From JBBDXI01 sp040902425 (GTDB lineage: Bacteria > Planctomycetota > Phycisphaerae > Phycisphaerales > UBA1924): a stretch of 64,000 bases of DNA. The DNA lies in NCBI GenBank assembly GCA_040902425.1, contig JBBDXI010000103.1:1-64000 (forward strand). Direction: 5' to 3'. Positions 10,901 to 19,072 of the stretch are shown piece after piece. How positions within the stretch are numbered: the first letter of the stretch is position 1; each line of letters opens with the position of its first letter. Under the pieces are notes generated by a model that was not told the DNA's origin, did no database searches, and saw only the letters and a list, made by a program, of their open reading frames with translations. The position numbers were made by a program, and so were the translations under genes.

Positions 10901-11146
10901 GACGCGGCGGGTGGTGGTGCCGAGGCCGGAGAGGCTCTTGCGGCCGATCCAGAGGGAGAGGGCCCAGCCGATGGGGATGAGCCAGAGCCAGACGGGCGTG
11001 TCGAACTGGATGGGGCCGACGGGGAGGGATGAGAGGGTGATGACGTGATGAGGTGATGACGTGAGGGCGTTCGCCGGCGCGGCCGCGGCCATGCCGCCCG
11101 TGCCCGCCGCAACGCCGATCACCGCTGTCCTGGCACCAATCGCCAT
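7904..11146 (-). CDS. Large membrane VWA / glutamine-amidotransferase-like protein
   Basis: 1080 residues. N-terminal export-like segment, membrane helices at about 52-68 and 82-97, a first VWA domain with intact DASRS at 117-121, a beta region, a GATase1-like domain (YVKDTGGGLVVIGGPQSF), a second VWA domain, and a late membrane helix (WLAFALVGIAIFLVDVGV) followed by a charged, Ala/Gly-rich cytoplasmic tail. The second VWA domain reads VSHSIEM where DxSxS is expected, so its metal site looks lost. GGAG seven bases before the ATG supports this start. Residues of about 28-40 are encoded by a repeat arm. Likely a structural partner of the MoxR system. Confidence 0.88.
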   Translation of the reverse strand: MAIGARTAVIGVAAGTGGMAAAAPANALTSSPHHVITLSSLPVGPIQFDTPVWLWLIPIGWALSLWIGRKSLSGLGTTTRRVALAVRLLVILLLASAMAEPQWRKEAKDVAVTVVLDASRSIPLHYQRLAEDYIQKARLANERPDDRLGGLTVTNEAIVQSTPRKLTDKLEQGHIGSPLGTNLAAGVRLAMAIKPDDAAYRLVLISDGNETAGSLLAAAEAAKAVGLPIDVLPVRYSMESEVMMEQLVAPGTARLGETVNLRVVLSATKAASGRLHVLMNDDPVPLGEGPGDTSAPVTLTPGINVHAVQIEVTKAGPQRFKAVFTPDQVSGKPVDTTVENNEQLAVTFVSSEGKVLIVAPKDEPAETTEALARALAQAKISAEVVLAEQVPRSLTELNAYDAIVMMDQAAYDYSQQSQEELKQYVKDTGGGLVVIGGPQSFGAGGWIGSPLEDALPVRLDPPQKRQMPRGALVIVSHSIEMPDGMSWGKKTAQAAVDALSRLDLAGIAEYDPRRGGGTGASWVHPISEVGDGSAIRRSVNNLAFGDMPDYDSVLTLALKGLVAVEAGAKHVIMITDGDASMPSMRLIQQYKKERVTISTVCVYPHGGGMAGGREWGNMQQIARDTGGQSYLVTNQAGLGNIVQIFIKEAQTVKRSLIWEGDPFPPTMTGAPSAAMRGIGGVPVISGYVVTGEREGLALVTLRGKENDPICAEWQYGLGRVVAFTSDAASRWGPAWVGWPGYRAFWEQHIRWAMRPSGSPNIRVTTEKLGDQTRVIVDALDTAGERLNFARFRGRVAGPDGTGQDIELQQVAPGRYEGRFDSKQAGTFVVSMRYAAPRPAGEAPPTGVPDTGMIEGSVQAAVTRPFADEFRALTDNQPLLQRVASMTGGRILTGDPARDDLWRREGIVMPVAMTPIWLAFALVGIAIFLVDVGVRRVRIDIPAMARALRRGMETRREKHGAQMGALQEARAKAQAAMAARSSAAGGAGGGGAAAGAGAGTVTIPALAGAGVAAATAATAKIKFEASADRVRKHAPEPVAVGGPDESRKPTPGKPTPQITKEEGLSRLMQAKKRAQDEMKDD

Positions 11147-11276
11147 CGCACCACTCCGTCAGCGCCCCCCGCCAGCGTCCGCTTCCGCCTCAGCGCATCA
11201 CCTCATCACCTCATCACCTCATCACGTCATCACGTCATCACGTCATCACGTCATCACGTCATCACGTCATCATCTT
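11034..11276. repeat. Inverted octamer array (ATCACGTC / ATCACCTC)
   Basis: The right arm (11197-11276) holds nine contiguous octamers: three ATCACCTC then six ATCACGTC. The left arm (11034-11065) holds about four inverted copies. The 130 bases between contain the start and first 27 codons of the large VWA gene, so the left arm is translated. The right arm reaches the stop codon of the NHL gene (TGA at 11270-11272 inside an octamer). Confidence 0.85.
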
Positions 11277-12358
11277 CTCACCGCCCTCGGCCGCGGGAAG
11301 GCCTGGATCCGCTCGTTGCCCGAGTCCAGTGCATACACGGTCTCGCCGATCACTGCAACGCCCCAGGGGCTCGTGAACTGCCCCTTGTCCCGCCCCGGCA
11401 CGCCGTAGAGGTTCAGGGTCTCGCCGGTCTGGTAGTCCACGTGCTGGATTCGGTGGTTGCCGAACTCCGAGACCAGGGCGGTGCCATCGCCCAGGAGGGC
11501 GAGGCCGTAGGGGTAGGCGAAGGAGCCGGGGGCATCGCCGCAGGTCTCCGGGGAGCCGATCCATCGGATGAGGGCGCCGTCGAGCGTGAAGACGCCGACG
11601 CGGTGGTTGCAGCCGTCGGTGACCACCAGTTGCCGGCGCTCCTGGTCGATGGCGAGGGACTGGGGGCGGTTGAACTCGACGCTCGAGCCGTCGCTCCCAT
11701 CGCCGGGGCGGCCGATCGCGAAGAGGAACTTGAAGGAGGCGTCGAAGACGCTGATCCGGTCGTTGCCGCCGTACTCGCCGACGTAGAGGCGCTCGACGGT
11801 GCGGCCGTCCTTGCCGGTGAGCAGGGCGACATCGGTCAGGTAGATGAACTGGCCGGGACCGTCGCCGTACTCGCCGAACTTCGCCACCAGCTCGGGGTCG
11901 CCGGGGATGCCGGGGGGCGGGCGGTAGATCATCACCCGCTGGTAGTGGGTGTCGGCGACATAGAGAAGGTACGGGGCATCCGCGGCGCGCGCGGGGAGCG
12001 GCGGGCCGACGGTGATCCCCGTGGGCTTGCCGTGCTCGAAGACGGGCATCCGCCAGTAGGCGGTGGCGCGGCCGGTGTCGGGGTCGAGGCGCTGGACGCG
12101 GGCGGACTTGTCCACCACCCAGAGGCCGGAGGGGTCGGCGTCGATGGCGCGGGGGTAGGTGAACTGGCCCGGGCTGGTTCCGACCTCGCCCAGGATGGCC
12201 GAGACGCGGAGCGGGGCCCCCGAGAGGCCGGCGTGGGCGTCGTCGCCGCACCCCGAGAGGGCCCAGACGGCCGCGCCGGCGGCGGCGAGGGCGCAGAGGG
12301 GGGCCAGCCGGCGAGCGCACCGGGTCCGGGCGGGGGATTGGGGGGGGTGGGGCACCAC
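11270..12358 (-). CDS. NHL-repeat beta-propeller lipoprotein
   Basis: 362 residues. A lipoprotein signal ends in ALSGC with Cys37. The rest is six-bladed NHL-type propeller repeats, each with a pattern like GQFTYPRAIDADPSG, DTHYQRVMIY, FNRPQSLAIDQ or GNERIQAF. Exported and lipid-anchored; NHL propellers usually bind proteins or sugars, and no catalytic site is visible. GTG start (two consecutive GTG codons at 12358). It is upstream of the large VWA gene in the same direction, and the junction is filled by the octamer array that overlaps its stop codon. Confidence 0.88.
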   Translation of the reverse strand: MVPHPPQSPARTRCARRLAPLCALAAAGAAVWALSGCGDDAHAGLSGAPLRVSAILGEVGTSPGQFTYPRAIDADPSGLWVVDKSARVQRLDPDTGRATAYWRMPVFEHGKPTGITVGPPLPARAADAPYLLYVADTHYQRVMIYRPPPGIPGDPELVAKFGEYGDGPGQFIYLTDVALLTGKDGRTVERLYVGEYGGNDRISVFDASFKFLFAIGRPGDGSDGSSVEFNRPQSLAIDQERRQLVVTDGCNHRVGVFTLDGALIRWIGSPETCGDAPGSFAYPYGLALLGDGTALVSEFGNHRIQHVDYQTGETLNLYGVPGRDKGQFTSPWGVAVIGETVYALDSGNERIQAFPRPRAVRR

Positions 12359-12635
12359 TCTTGTACCAGCGTACTCGCCTCCGGGTTTTCATGGTTCCGC
12401 CGGAAGAGCCCCGCGTTTCACTGGATACGCACCGGCGGGGACCTTCCAGCAGGCTCTTTCCGGTGCGGGTTGTATGTCGGAACGAGCCCCCGAGCATGAG
12501 AACGAGCCGGGAGCGTGAGCGACGGGTCTCCTGACGGGCGGCGAGCGCGGGCGCAACGAAGAGAACGGGAGTTCAGAAGAGCGCCGAGAAGCGCATCCTC
12601 GGCGTGCTCCTCACCGACGAGGCCGGGAAGGGCAC
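12359..12635. other. Divergent intergenic region
   Basis: Separates the minus-strand VWA cluster from the plus-strand beta-oxidation genes. I see no convincing gene, RNA or terminator here, only weak direct repeats of GAACGAGCC/GAGCGTGAG type around 12480-12520. It presumably holds the promoter of the NHL gene. Confidence 0.4.
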
Positions 12636-12650
12636 TGCTACACTCCGCCG
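12636..12650 (+). promoter_or_regulatory. Extended -10 box of a leaderless promoter
   Basis: TGCTACACT at 12636-12644 is an extended -10 element (TACACT hexamer 12639-12644). It ends six bases before the GTG start codon, placing transcription start at or next to the start codon. No Shine-Dalgarno is present. Confidence 0.6.
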
Positions 12651-13577
12651 GTGAGCATCACACCGCTTCCGGTCCACCAGGCGACCTCGGGCCCGCACGC
12701 GGGGATGGTCATCCTCCAGCTCGAGCAGCCCGGGCGCGCGGTGGTGGTGCTCGACCACGAGCTGGTCCAGCGGCTCGAGGCCGCGCTGAAGCTGGTGCCG
12801 CCGTCGGCGACGGGCCTGGTCCTCGCCTCCTCCAGCGAGCGCGTGTTCGTCGCCGGGGCCGACCTCAGGGCCATCAGCGAGCTGGATGATGCCCAACTGA
12901 CGGCGTATTTGGAGTACGCCGCACGGGTGTTCGGCATGATCGCGGGGCTGCCCTTCCCGACCGTCGCGGCCATCAACGGCGCTGCGCTCGGCGGGGGGCT
13001 GGAGCTGGCGATGCACTGCGATGGGCTGGTCGCGTCGCCCCCCCACGGCGGCAACGGCAAGCCCGCCAAGCCCTACCCGGTCGGGCTCCCCGAGTGCGCC
13101 CTGGGCCTGTGCCCCGGATGGGGAGGGACGAACCTGCTCCCCGCGCGGATGGACCCGGCCGGGGGCATCCTCCGCACCGCGGCCGGCCAGACGATGATGT
13201 TCGACGAGGCGTCGGGCCTCGGCCTCTTTGACCGCATCGCGCCCTCGGCCGAGCAACTCCGGGAGACCGCCCTGGCGTGGCTCTCCGAGCGGCCGCGCGT
13301 GGCCCGCCCGGAGCCGCGCAACACCCCCGGCCGCTGGATCGGGCAGCCGGAGAGGGCCGCGGCGACGCTGAAGGCCCTTGATTCGATGGAGCTTCCCCAG
13401 ACCCCCTCGGCCCGGGCGGTCCGCGAGGCGGTAGAGGCCGGGCTTTCCCAGGGGTGGGAGGCGGCGACGGCCGTGGAGCGCCGGCGCCTCGTAGAACTGA
13501 GACACACGCCCGAGGCCCGGGCCGCGCTCGCGGCTTTCTTCGAGCGCAGCGCAGCCCCGAAGCCCGGGGCCGCCTAG
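12651..13577 (+). CDS. Enoyl-CoA hydratase/isomerase family protein
   Basis: 308 residues, crotonase fold. The oxyanion and active-site segment INGAALGGGLELAMHCD carries the first catalytic Glu (118), and LPECALGLCPGWGGT carries the second (148), so hydratase activity is expected. A short insertion (about 129-142) lies between them. The C-terminal extension past residue 260 is not diagnostic. Followed 69 bases later by an acyl-CoA dehydrogenase, so the pair probably performs the first two steps of fatty-acid beta-oxidation. GTG start chosen because it begins the crotonase alignment and lies directly behind a -10 box. Confidence 0.9.
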   Translation: MSITPLPVHQATSGPHAGMVILQLEQPGRAVVVLDHELVQRLEAALKLVPPSATGLVLASSSERVFVAGADLRAISELDDAQLTAYLEYAARVFGMIAGLPFPTVAAINGAALGGGLELAMHCDGLVASPPHGGNGKPAKPYPVGLPECALGLCPGWGGTNLLPARMDPAGGILRTAAGQTMMFDEASGLGLFDRIAPSAEQLRETALAWLSERPRVARPEPRNTPGRWIGQPERAAATLKALDSMELPQTPSARAVREAVEAGLSQGWEAATAVERRRLVELRHTPEARAALAAFFERSAAPKPGAA

Positions 13578-13646
13578 AAGGACATACCGGCGCTGGATTG
13601 TCCAGGCCCCTCCCGGGCCCGACGCACGCCGACGGAGCTGTTCCCC

Positions 13647-15659
13647 ATGGCCGACCTGAAGTCGATGAAGATGTCCGACAAGGACCGCAGGCTCATCGAG
13701 GATGCCGAGTCGCTCCTCGGGCCCGAGCCGGACTCCATGGGCTTCGTGAAGAACCTCTTCTGGGGGAACCTGCGCCACGACCTGGTCTTCCCGTACCCGC
13801 GGCAGGACGCCAAGGAGACGGCCGAGTGCGACCGCCTGCTGGCGGCCCTCGACGAGTACCTGCGGACCGAGCACCCCGCGGTGCTCATCGACCAGGAGCA
13901 GGAGATCCCCGACTGGGTGATCCGGCGGCTGTTCGAGTTGGGCGTGCTGGGGATGACGATCCCCAGGGAGCACGGGGGGCTGGGGATGGGGATCACCAGC
14001 TACAACCGCGTGCTGGAGCGCATCGGGCGGTCGTGCGGGTCCACGGCGGTGCTCGTGAGCGCCCACCAGTCGATCGGGTGCAAGGCGATCATGCTGTTCG
14101 GCACGGCCGAGCAGAAACAGCGCTGGCTGCCGCACCTGGCGAAGGACTGGCTGAGCGCCTTCTGCCTCTCCGAGCCCAACGTGGGGTGCGACGCGGGCGG
14201 GCAGGAGACCCGCTGCGAGTGGGATGAGGCGTCGCAGACGTACATCCTGAACGGCGAGAAGAAGTGGGCGACCAGCGGGGCCCTCTCGGCCATCTTCACG
14301 GTGATGGCCAAGCAGCAGGTCCGCGACCCCAAGACCGGCAGGGAGGCCGAGAAGGTCACCGCCCTGGTCTGCACGCCCGACATGCCGGGGATCGACATCT
14401 TCCAGAAGAACCGCAGCAAGTGCGGCATCCGCGGCACGTGGCAGGCCCGCATCCGCTTCACCAACGTCCGCATCCCCAAGTTCAACCTGCTGGGCCAGGA
14501 GGGGCGCGGGCTCAACATCGCCCTCTCGTGCCTGAACTACGGGCGGTGCACGCTCTCCGCCGGGATGCTCGGCGGGGCCCGCAATGCGATGGACCAGTCG
14601 GTCAAGTGGGCCCAGACCCGCTACCAGTTCGGCCGGCCGCTCTCGGACTTCGAGCTGGTCCGCCAGAAGATCGCCCACATGGCCGCGCTCTGCTACGCGA
14701 TGGACGCGGTGCTCTACATGACCACCGGCATGCTCGACCGCAAGGACGAGGACATCATGCTGGAGACGGCGATCTGCAAGGTCTTCTGCTCGGAGATGGG
14801 GTGGCAGGCGGTGAACGACTCGCTCCAGATCATGGGGGGCGAGGGGTACATGACGGAGAACGAGGTGGAGCGGGTCTTCCGCGACTCGCGGATCAACCTC
14901 GTGGTCGAGGGCGCCAACGAGGTGATGCAGAGCTTCATCTTCGCCTACGGCGGGAAGCAGCTGGCCGAGAGCATGCTGGGCATCCAGCAGGCCCTTACGT
15001 GGAGCCGCGCGGAGGGGGCCGGGGCCAACCTGTCGCGGATCACGCGGATGGCATTCAAGCCCACGGTGATGCGGGCGGCGCTGCCCCGGGCCTTCGAGCT
15101 GTTCCTCGGCGTGCGCCGGGGGGCGCCGGCGCCGGCCCGCGTCCACCAGGCGCTGCGCCCCGTCGCCGAGCGCCTCTCCCGCGCGGTGCAGGAGCACAGC
15201 CACCAGTTCAAGAAGGCCAGCAAGCGCTACAAGGAGGAGATCATCACCCGCCAGGCCGTCCAGGCCCGCCTGGCCGACATCGCCATGTGGCTGCACGCCT
15301 GGGCCTGCACGCTCAGCAAGCTCGACCACGACCTGCGCGCCGGGGGCGACGGGCCGGAGTTCGAGCGCGACCGCGCCGCCGCCATCCACTTCTTCGACCT
15401 CGCCGAGCAGGGCATCCACACCTGCTTCCGCGCGCTCTACGAGAACACCGACGACTCGATGCTCCCCGGCGCGGCCGCGGCGCTCAGGTACACCGAGACC
15501 CTGCCCAACAGCGAGTTCTCGATCCCCGAGAAGTCCCCCAACGCCCAGGGGACCGGGCGGGAGCGGAAGCAGGAAGGGATCAAGCAGTTCCCGGGCGATG
15601 CCCCCGGACGCGGGCACGAATATGCCCGGAGCGTGGGGGCCTCGGGCAATGAGGGGTGA
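13647..15659 (+). CDS. Acyl-CoA dehydrogenase (very-long-chain type)
   Basis: 670 residues: an N-terminal extension, the full acyl-CoA dehydrogenase domain (substrate and FAD motifs FCLSEPNVGCDAG and the segment around NGEKKWATSG), the catalytic region with RINLVVEGANE (Glu in EGANE), and a C-terminal helical extension of about 200 residues like that of VLCAD/ACAD9-type enzymes. Catalyses FAD-dependent formation of trans-2-enoyl-CoA, the substrate of the hydratase encoded just upstream. A GGAG sits about nine bases before the ATG. The C-terminal 40 residues are low complexity. Confidence 0.93.
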   Translation: MADLKSMKMSDKDRRLIEDAESLLGPEPDSMGFVKNLFWGNLRHDLVFPYPRQDAKETAECDRLLAALDEYLRTEHPAVLIDQEQEIPDWVIRRLFELGVLGMTIPREHGGLGMGITSYNRVLERIGRSCGSTAVLVSAHQSIGCKAIMLFGTAEQKQRWLPHLAKDWLSAFCLSEPNVGCDAGGQETRCEWDEASQTYILNGEKKWATSGALSAIFTVMAKQQVRDPKTGREAEKVTALVCTPDMPGIDIFQKNRSKCGIRGTWQARIRFTNVRIPKFNLLGQEGRGLNIALSCLNYGRCTLSAGMLGGARNAMDQSVKWAQTRYQFGRPLSDFELVRQKIAHMAALCYAMDAVLYMTTGMLDRKDEDIMLETAICKVFCSEMGWQAVNDSLQIMGGEGYMTENEVERVFRDSRINLVVEGANEVMQSFIFAYGGKQLAESMLGIQQALTWSRAEGAGANLSRITRMAFKPTVMRAALPRAFELFLGVRRGAPAPARVHQALRPVAERLSRAVQEHSHQFKKASKRYKEEIITRQAVQARLADIAMWLHAWACTLSKLDHDLRAGGDGPEFERDRAAAIHFFDLAEQGIHTCFRALYENTDDSMLPGAAAALRYTETLPNSEFSIPEKSPNAQGTGRERKQEGIKQFPGDAPGRGHEYARSVGASGNEG

Positions 15660-15671
15660 ACCGGAGAGGTA

Positions 15672-15696
15672 TCGACTCGGAGAGCGGACCTACCCG
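15672..15696. repeat. Decayed copy of a GTCGGCTC...GAGCCGAC palindromic motif
   Basis: CGACTCGGAGAGCGGACCTA after the acyl-CoA dehydrogenase stop resembles the intact palindrome GTCGGCTCGGAGAGCCGAC followed by CTACCC at 20262-20287, also just after a gene. Mutations have broken the symmetry here. Confidence 0.4.
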
Positions 15697-15710
15697 GACC
15701 GGCCCCGCGA

Positions 15711-16034
15711 TCACATGAAGTTGCCGATCTCCCGCATCACGTCGGATGCGCTGCGGTAGGAGCGCTCGGGCAGGTCGCGCAGGGCCAGGACCACCACCCG
15801 GTGGCACGCCATGTCGCGGGCATGCCCGATCATCTCGCGGCGGGTGGCGGGGAAGTCCAGCCCGGACAGAAGAAGCTCGATCTCGACGGGGCCGGAGGCG
15901 GCATCCTCCACCTCGCGGCGGCGCTGCTCGTGGCGCCCGGGGTGGCCCCCGCGGGTCTCGCGCGTGGGGGCGTCGGTCTGTCGCTGGTCGGCGCTCTGTC
16001 GCTGGTCGGCCCGGCGGTGCTGCTCGCGTGGCAT
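15711..16034 (-). CDS. DUF2795 domain protein
   Basis: 107 residues. The first 45 are hydrophilic and rich in Arg/Gln. The C-terminal 57 match the DUF2795 pattern: VEIELLLSGLDFPATRREMI, then a helix, then LPERSYRSASDVMREIG. Small predicted DNA- or protein-binding domain of unknown role, cytoplasmic. GGAGA nine bases upstream of the ATG. It faces the acyl-CoA dehydrogenase gene tail to tail. Confidence 0.7.
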   Translation of the reverse strand: MPREQHRRADQRQSADQRQTDAPTRETRGGHPGRHEQRRREVEDAASGPVEIELLLSGLDFPATRREMIGHARDMACHRVVVLALRDLPERSYRSASDVMREIGNFM

Positions 16035-16158
16035 GTGACGGTGTCTCCGGTAGGGCCTCGCGCGGCGGGGTCGGAAGAGCCGGCGCTGGCCGCGACTCTA
16101 CCGCCGGCTCCGCCCCGCGGTTCCCCATCATCGCAGGGCCGTATGAAAAACAAGCGGT

Positions 16159-18429
16159 TCACCCGGCGGCTTCGAGGCGCAGGTCCAGCACGGCGTGCCC
16201 GTCGATCTGAAAATACTCGACGGTCAGGCCGACCGGGCCGTCCTCCGCGTGCTCGAACTCGCCGGTGTCCCGCGTCGGCCCGTGCCAGGTCCAGTTCTCG
16301 ATCAGCGTGGTCCGGCTGCCGGGGTCTTCCCCCCCCGGACGCGTGAGGATCACCCGGACCCCGTCGTCGCTCATCGTGACCACCCGCCACCGGCCCCGCG
16401 GCAGGTTCAGGGTGGTCTCCGCCGTCACCCCGTAGCGGGACCGCTCCGGCAGCCGGTCCCTGACCTCCTGCCACGCCTTGATCGAGCGGGGCCCCGCGCT
16501 CCCGAAGGGCAGCGAGAGCGGCCCCTTCCAGGTGAGCTCCACCGCGCCCTCTCCCGTGGCCCCGCGCCGCCAGGACTCCGGGTCCTCGCGCGGGTCGGCC
16601 GGCCAGGGGAAGACCCGGACCGTCCAGGTCGCGTCGAGGGCGACGCCCCGGACCGCCAGCCGCTCGCGGTCCGCCGTCAGCTCCAGGTCGTACGCGGCCA
16701 GCGAGAGCCCGCCCGCGGGGCGCACGGCGAACCGCGCGGCCTCGCCGCCCTCGGCCCGCAGCGGCTCGACGACGGCGCCCATCGTCGGGCGCGGCAGCAC
16801 GACCTCCTGCGCCCCGAAGACGGCGTAGACATCGCCGCCGCCGGCGCTCGAGACCCTCCGCACCAGGGGGGAGGCGTGGTCCCACGGGCCCCACTCGGTC
16901 ATCACGATCTTTTCTCGCCCCGCGAGCGCGGAGCGCGCCCCTACGGGCCGCTTCTCGCCGATGACGGCGACCTCGGGCAGGACGTACATCGGCTCCTGGC
17001 GGTCGGTGATGACCTCGGCCCCCTGGGGCGCATCGACCGCCGCCCCGCCCTCGACCGTGTTGCGCGCGAACACCGTCCCGCGAACGCGGTCCTTCCCCGG
17101 GCTCAGGTCGCGCAGGTGCAGGGCCGGCGAGACCCCCTCGAAGCGGTTCCCCGCGATGACGTTGTCCGCCACCCCCCGGTACCCACCCCCCACTACCCCC
17201 GGCTTTGTCAGCAGGGCCTTGTCGTCGTCCCACCAGAGGTGCACGCCGCACCGGTCGTTCGTGAACGCGTTGCCGACGATCAGGTTGGCGCTCCCGTGCT
17301 CGATGTTGATCCCGCCCCGCTCCAGGCCGTAGGCCATCTCGCCGTTGCCCGCGAAGGTGTTCTCGGCGATGGTCATGCCCTGGGAATACCCGCCCCAGAT
17401 GCCGCAGATGGCGTTCTGGACGAAGCGGTTGCCGAAGATGCGGTTGCCGTGGCTGAAGGTCATCTCCAGGCCGTGGGCGGGGGCGTAGGAGAAGTCGTTG
17501 CGGAGGATGATGTTGTCGTTGCACCCCTTGCGCTCGTAGCTGAAGTCCGGGGGGGCGGGCGCATCCCCGATGGCCTCCTTGCCGGCGAAGCCGAAGAGGC
17601 CGTCGCCGCCGTGCGTCACCGAGTTCTCCGCGATGAGGTTCGCCGAGCATTGCTCGAACATGAGGATGCCGGCGGAATCCTGCCCGCGGTTGTAGACCCC
17701 GTGGCTGTAGCCGCGCACGCAGAAGTCGAGGGCGTTGCGGCAGACGGCGTTGCCGGAGCTGCGCCACATCGCCAGCCCCCAGCCGGAGAGGAACGAGCAG
17801 TCGTTGTCGAACACCCGCGAGCCCTGCACCCGGTCGAGGATGATCCCGTTCTGCCCCCGCCGGACGGTGACGTTGCGGATGGTCACCCCCGCCGACTCCT
17901 CGACGCAGGCCGCGGCCCCGTAGTTCTCCCGCCACTCGCCCTTGTCGTTGGCGTGGGGCCAGAGCCAGTCGCCCCCATCCTCGGCCTGCGGGGTGGAGCG
18001 GAGGCGCTGGCGGAAGTTGTCGTCGAAGGTGAGGCCCTCGAGCGTGAGCCCGCCGGCCCTGTTCGCGTGCAAGCCGACCTTGAAGCCCGAGACCGTCCCG
18101 CCCTTGATGGTGATGTTCCGCCGGCCGTCGATGCGGATGCCGACGCCCTTCATCGTGTCCGGCGCGGTCCCGGCGGGCGCGCCGCGGAGCGCCGAGCCGC
18201 TCACGAACTCCACCGTGACCCCGTCGGCGACGATGTGGATGACGCCATCCCCCGCGGCGTCCGCGATCACCGTGCCCGGCGGGATCGCGACGCGGCAGGA
18301 CCTGTCGATCCGCGTGTCGTCGGCGGTGATGAGGATGGTCGGCAGGCCGCCCGGGCCGGGGGCGGCCCCCGCGCCGGTGCCGGGTTGAGCCAGGAAGGAC
18401 GCCGCGAGGGCGGTCAGGGCGGTGAGCAT
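16159..18429 (-). CDS. Secreted right-handed parallel beta-helix protein with C-terminal PA14-like domain
   Basis: 756 residues. Short N-terminal export signal, then repeated beta-helix rungs with Asn ladders (NGIILDRVQGSRVFDNDCS, SANLIAENSVTHGGDGLFG, GNRIFGNRFVQNAICGIWGG), typical of NosD/pectate-lyase-like carbohydrate-binding folds. The last 130 residues (MSDDGVRVILTRPG ... VEYFQIDGHAVLDLRLE) look like a PA14 domain. Probably acts on or binds extracellular polysaccharide; catalytic residues were not identified. No Shine-Dalgarno; a TAGCAT box lies six bases before the ATG. Confidence 0.8.
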   Translation of the reverse strand: MLTALTALAASFLAQPGTGAGAAPGPGGLPTILITADDTRIDRSCRVAIPPGTVIADAAGDGVIHIVADGVTVEFVSGSALRGAPAGTAPDTMKGVGIRIDGRRNITIKGGTVSGFKVGLHANRAGGLTLEGLTFDDNFRQRLRSTPQAEDGGDWLWPHANDKGEWRENYGAAACVEESAGVTIRNVTVRRGQNGIILDRVQGSRVFDNDCSFLSGWGLAMWRSSGNAVCRNALDFCVRGYSHGVYNRGQDSAGILMFEQCSANLIAENSVTHGGDGLFGFAGKEAIGDAPAPPDFSYERKGCNDNIILRNDFSYAPAHGLEMTFSHGNRIFGNRFVQNAICGIWGGYSQGMTIAENTFAGNGEMAYGLERGGINIEHGSANLIVGNAFTNDRCGVHLWWDDDKALLTKPGVVGGGYRGVADNVIAGNRFEGVSPALHLRDLSPGKDRVRGTVFARNTVEGGAAVDAPQGAEVITDRQEPMYVLPEVAVIGEKRPVGARSALAGREKIVMTEWGPWDHASPLVRRVSSAGGGDVYAVFGAQEVVLPRPTMGAVVEPLRAEGGEAARFAVRPAGGLSLAAYDLELTADRERLAVRGVALDATWTVRVFPWPADPREDPESWRRGATGEGAVELTWKGPLSLPFGSAGPRSIKAWQEVRDRLPERSRYGVTAETTLNLPRGRWRVVTMSDDGVRVILTRPGGEDPGSRTTLIENWTWHGPTRDTGEFEHAEDGPVGLTVEYFQIDGHAVLDLRLEAAG

Positions 18430-18441
18430 CCGGGCATGCTA
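18430..18441 (-). promoter_or_regulatory. Candidate -10 box (TAGCAT) six bases before the beta-helix gene start
   Basis: On the minus strand TAGCAT occupies 18441-18436 and is followed by six bases and the ATG. Same geometry as several other genes in the window, consistent with a leaderless message; the hexamer itself matches the consensus at four of six positions. Confidence 0.4.
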
Positions 18442-18472
18442 CCGGCTGACGCGTGAAACGAGCGGCGGAGCC

Positions 18473-19072
18473 TCAGGCGTCGGTGCGGTCGACGACGCGG
18501 TACGCCTCCCGCTCGCCGCGGCCGCGGAGCGGGTAGTCCTTCCGCAGGGGGTGGGCGGGGTAGGTCTCCCAGAGGAGGATCCGCCGCAGGTCGGGGTGGT
18601 TGCGGAAGCGGATGCCGAACATGTCGAAGACCTCGCGCTCGGGCCACTCGGTCCCGGGCCAGAGGTCGGTGACGCTGTCGAGCCAGAGGGCGGGGTCTTC
18701 GACGATCCCGTCGGTGGGCAGCGAGGGGTCGAGGAAGATCTTGACGAAGAAGCGGTCGGTCCGGGGGATCGAGACCAGGTTGAAGACCACGGCGAAGCGC
18801 CCGGGCATCTTCGTCGGGTAGCCGAGGTAGTCGATGCCGGCGACGTCGGAGAGGAAGTCATAGTTCGCCCGCGGATCGGTCTTGAGGAAGGCCATGACCT
18901 CGTGCAGGTCGGCGGGCTCGACGATGAGCGTGCTCTGGTTGCGGAACTCGGTGGCCCGGAACTTCTTCGACGGGAAGGCGGCCTTGACCAGCCCGAAGGC
19001 CGGGTGGTCGAGGTTGACTGAACTCCGCTCGTCGGGCGCGGCCGGGTTGGCTGGTGCGGTGCTCTCGGGCAT
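18473..19072 (-). CDS. nuoC: NADH-quinone oxidoreductase subunit C (30 kDa subunit)
   Basis: 199 residues from the ATG at 19072. Carries the complex I 30-kDa signature: EREVFDMFGIRFRNHPDLRR, then WETYPAHPLRKDYPL. Peripheral-arm subunit of NADH:quinone oxidoreductase. No other nuo gene is adjacent: upstream is a nucleotidyltransferase gene and downstream the beta-helix gene. The gene is therefore isolated from the rest of the complex in this window. The start was chosen because a TACACT box lies eight bases upstream and no Shine-Dalgarno is seen; a TTG three codons earlier is the alternative. Confidence 0.93.
   Translation of the reverse strand: MPESTAPANPAAPDERSSVNLDHPAFGLVKAAFPSKKFRATEFRNQSTLIVEPADLHEVMAFLKTDPRANYDFLSDVAGIDYLGYPTKMPGRFAVVFNLVSIPRTDRFFVKIFLDPSLPTDGIVEDPALWLDSVTDLWPGTEWPEREVFDMFGIRFRNHPDLRRILLWETYPAHPLRKDYPLRGRGEREAYRVVDRTDA

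Noticed and set aside
7769..11032. Plus-strand open frame of 1087 codons opposite the large VWA gene
   Set aside because: Shadow of the real minus-strand gene, with biased composition and no domain.
11197..11276. CRISPR array
   Set aside because: The units are eight bases, contiguous and without spacers, and no cas gene is present. It is a simple tandem array.
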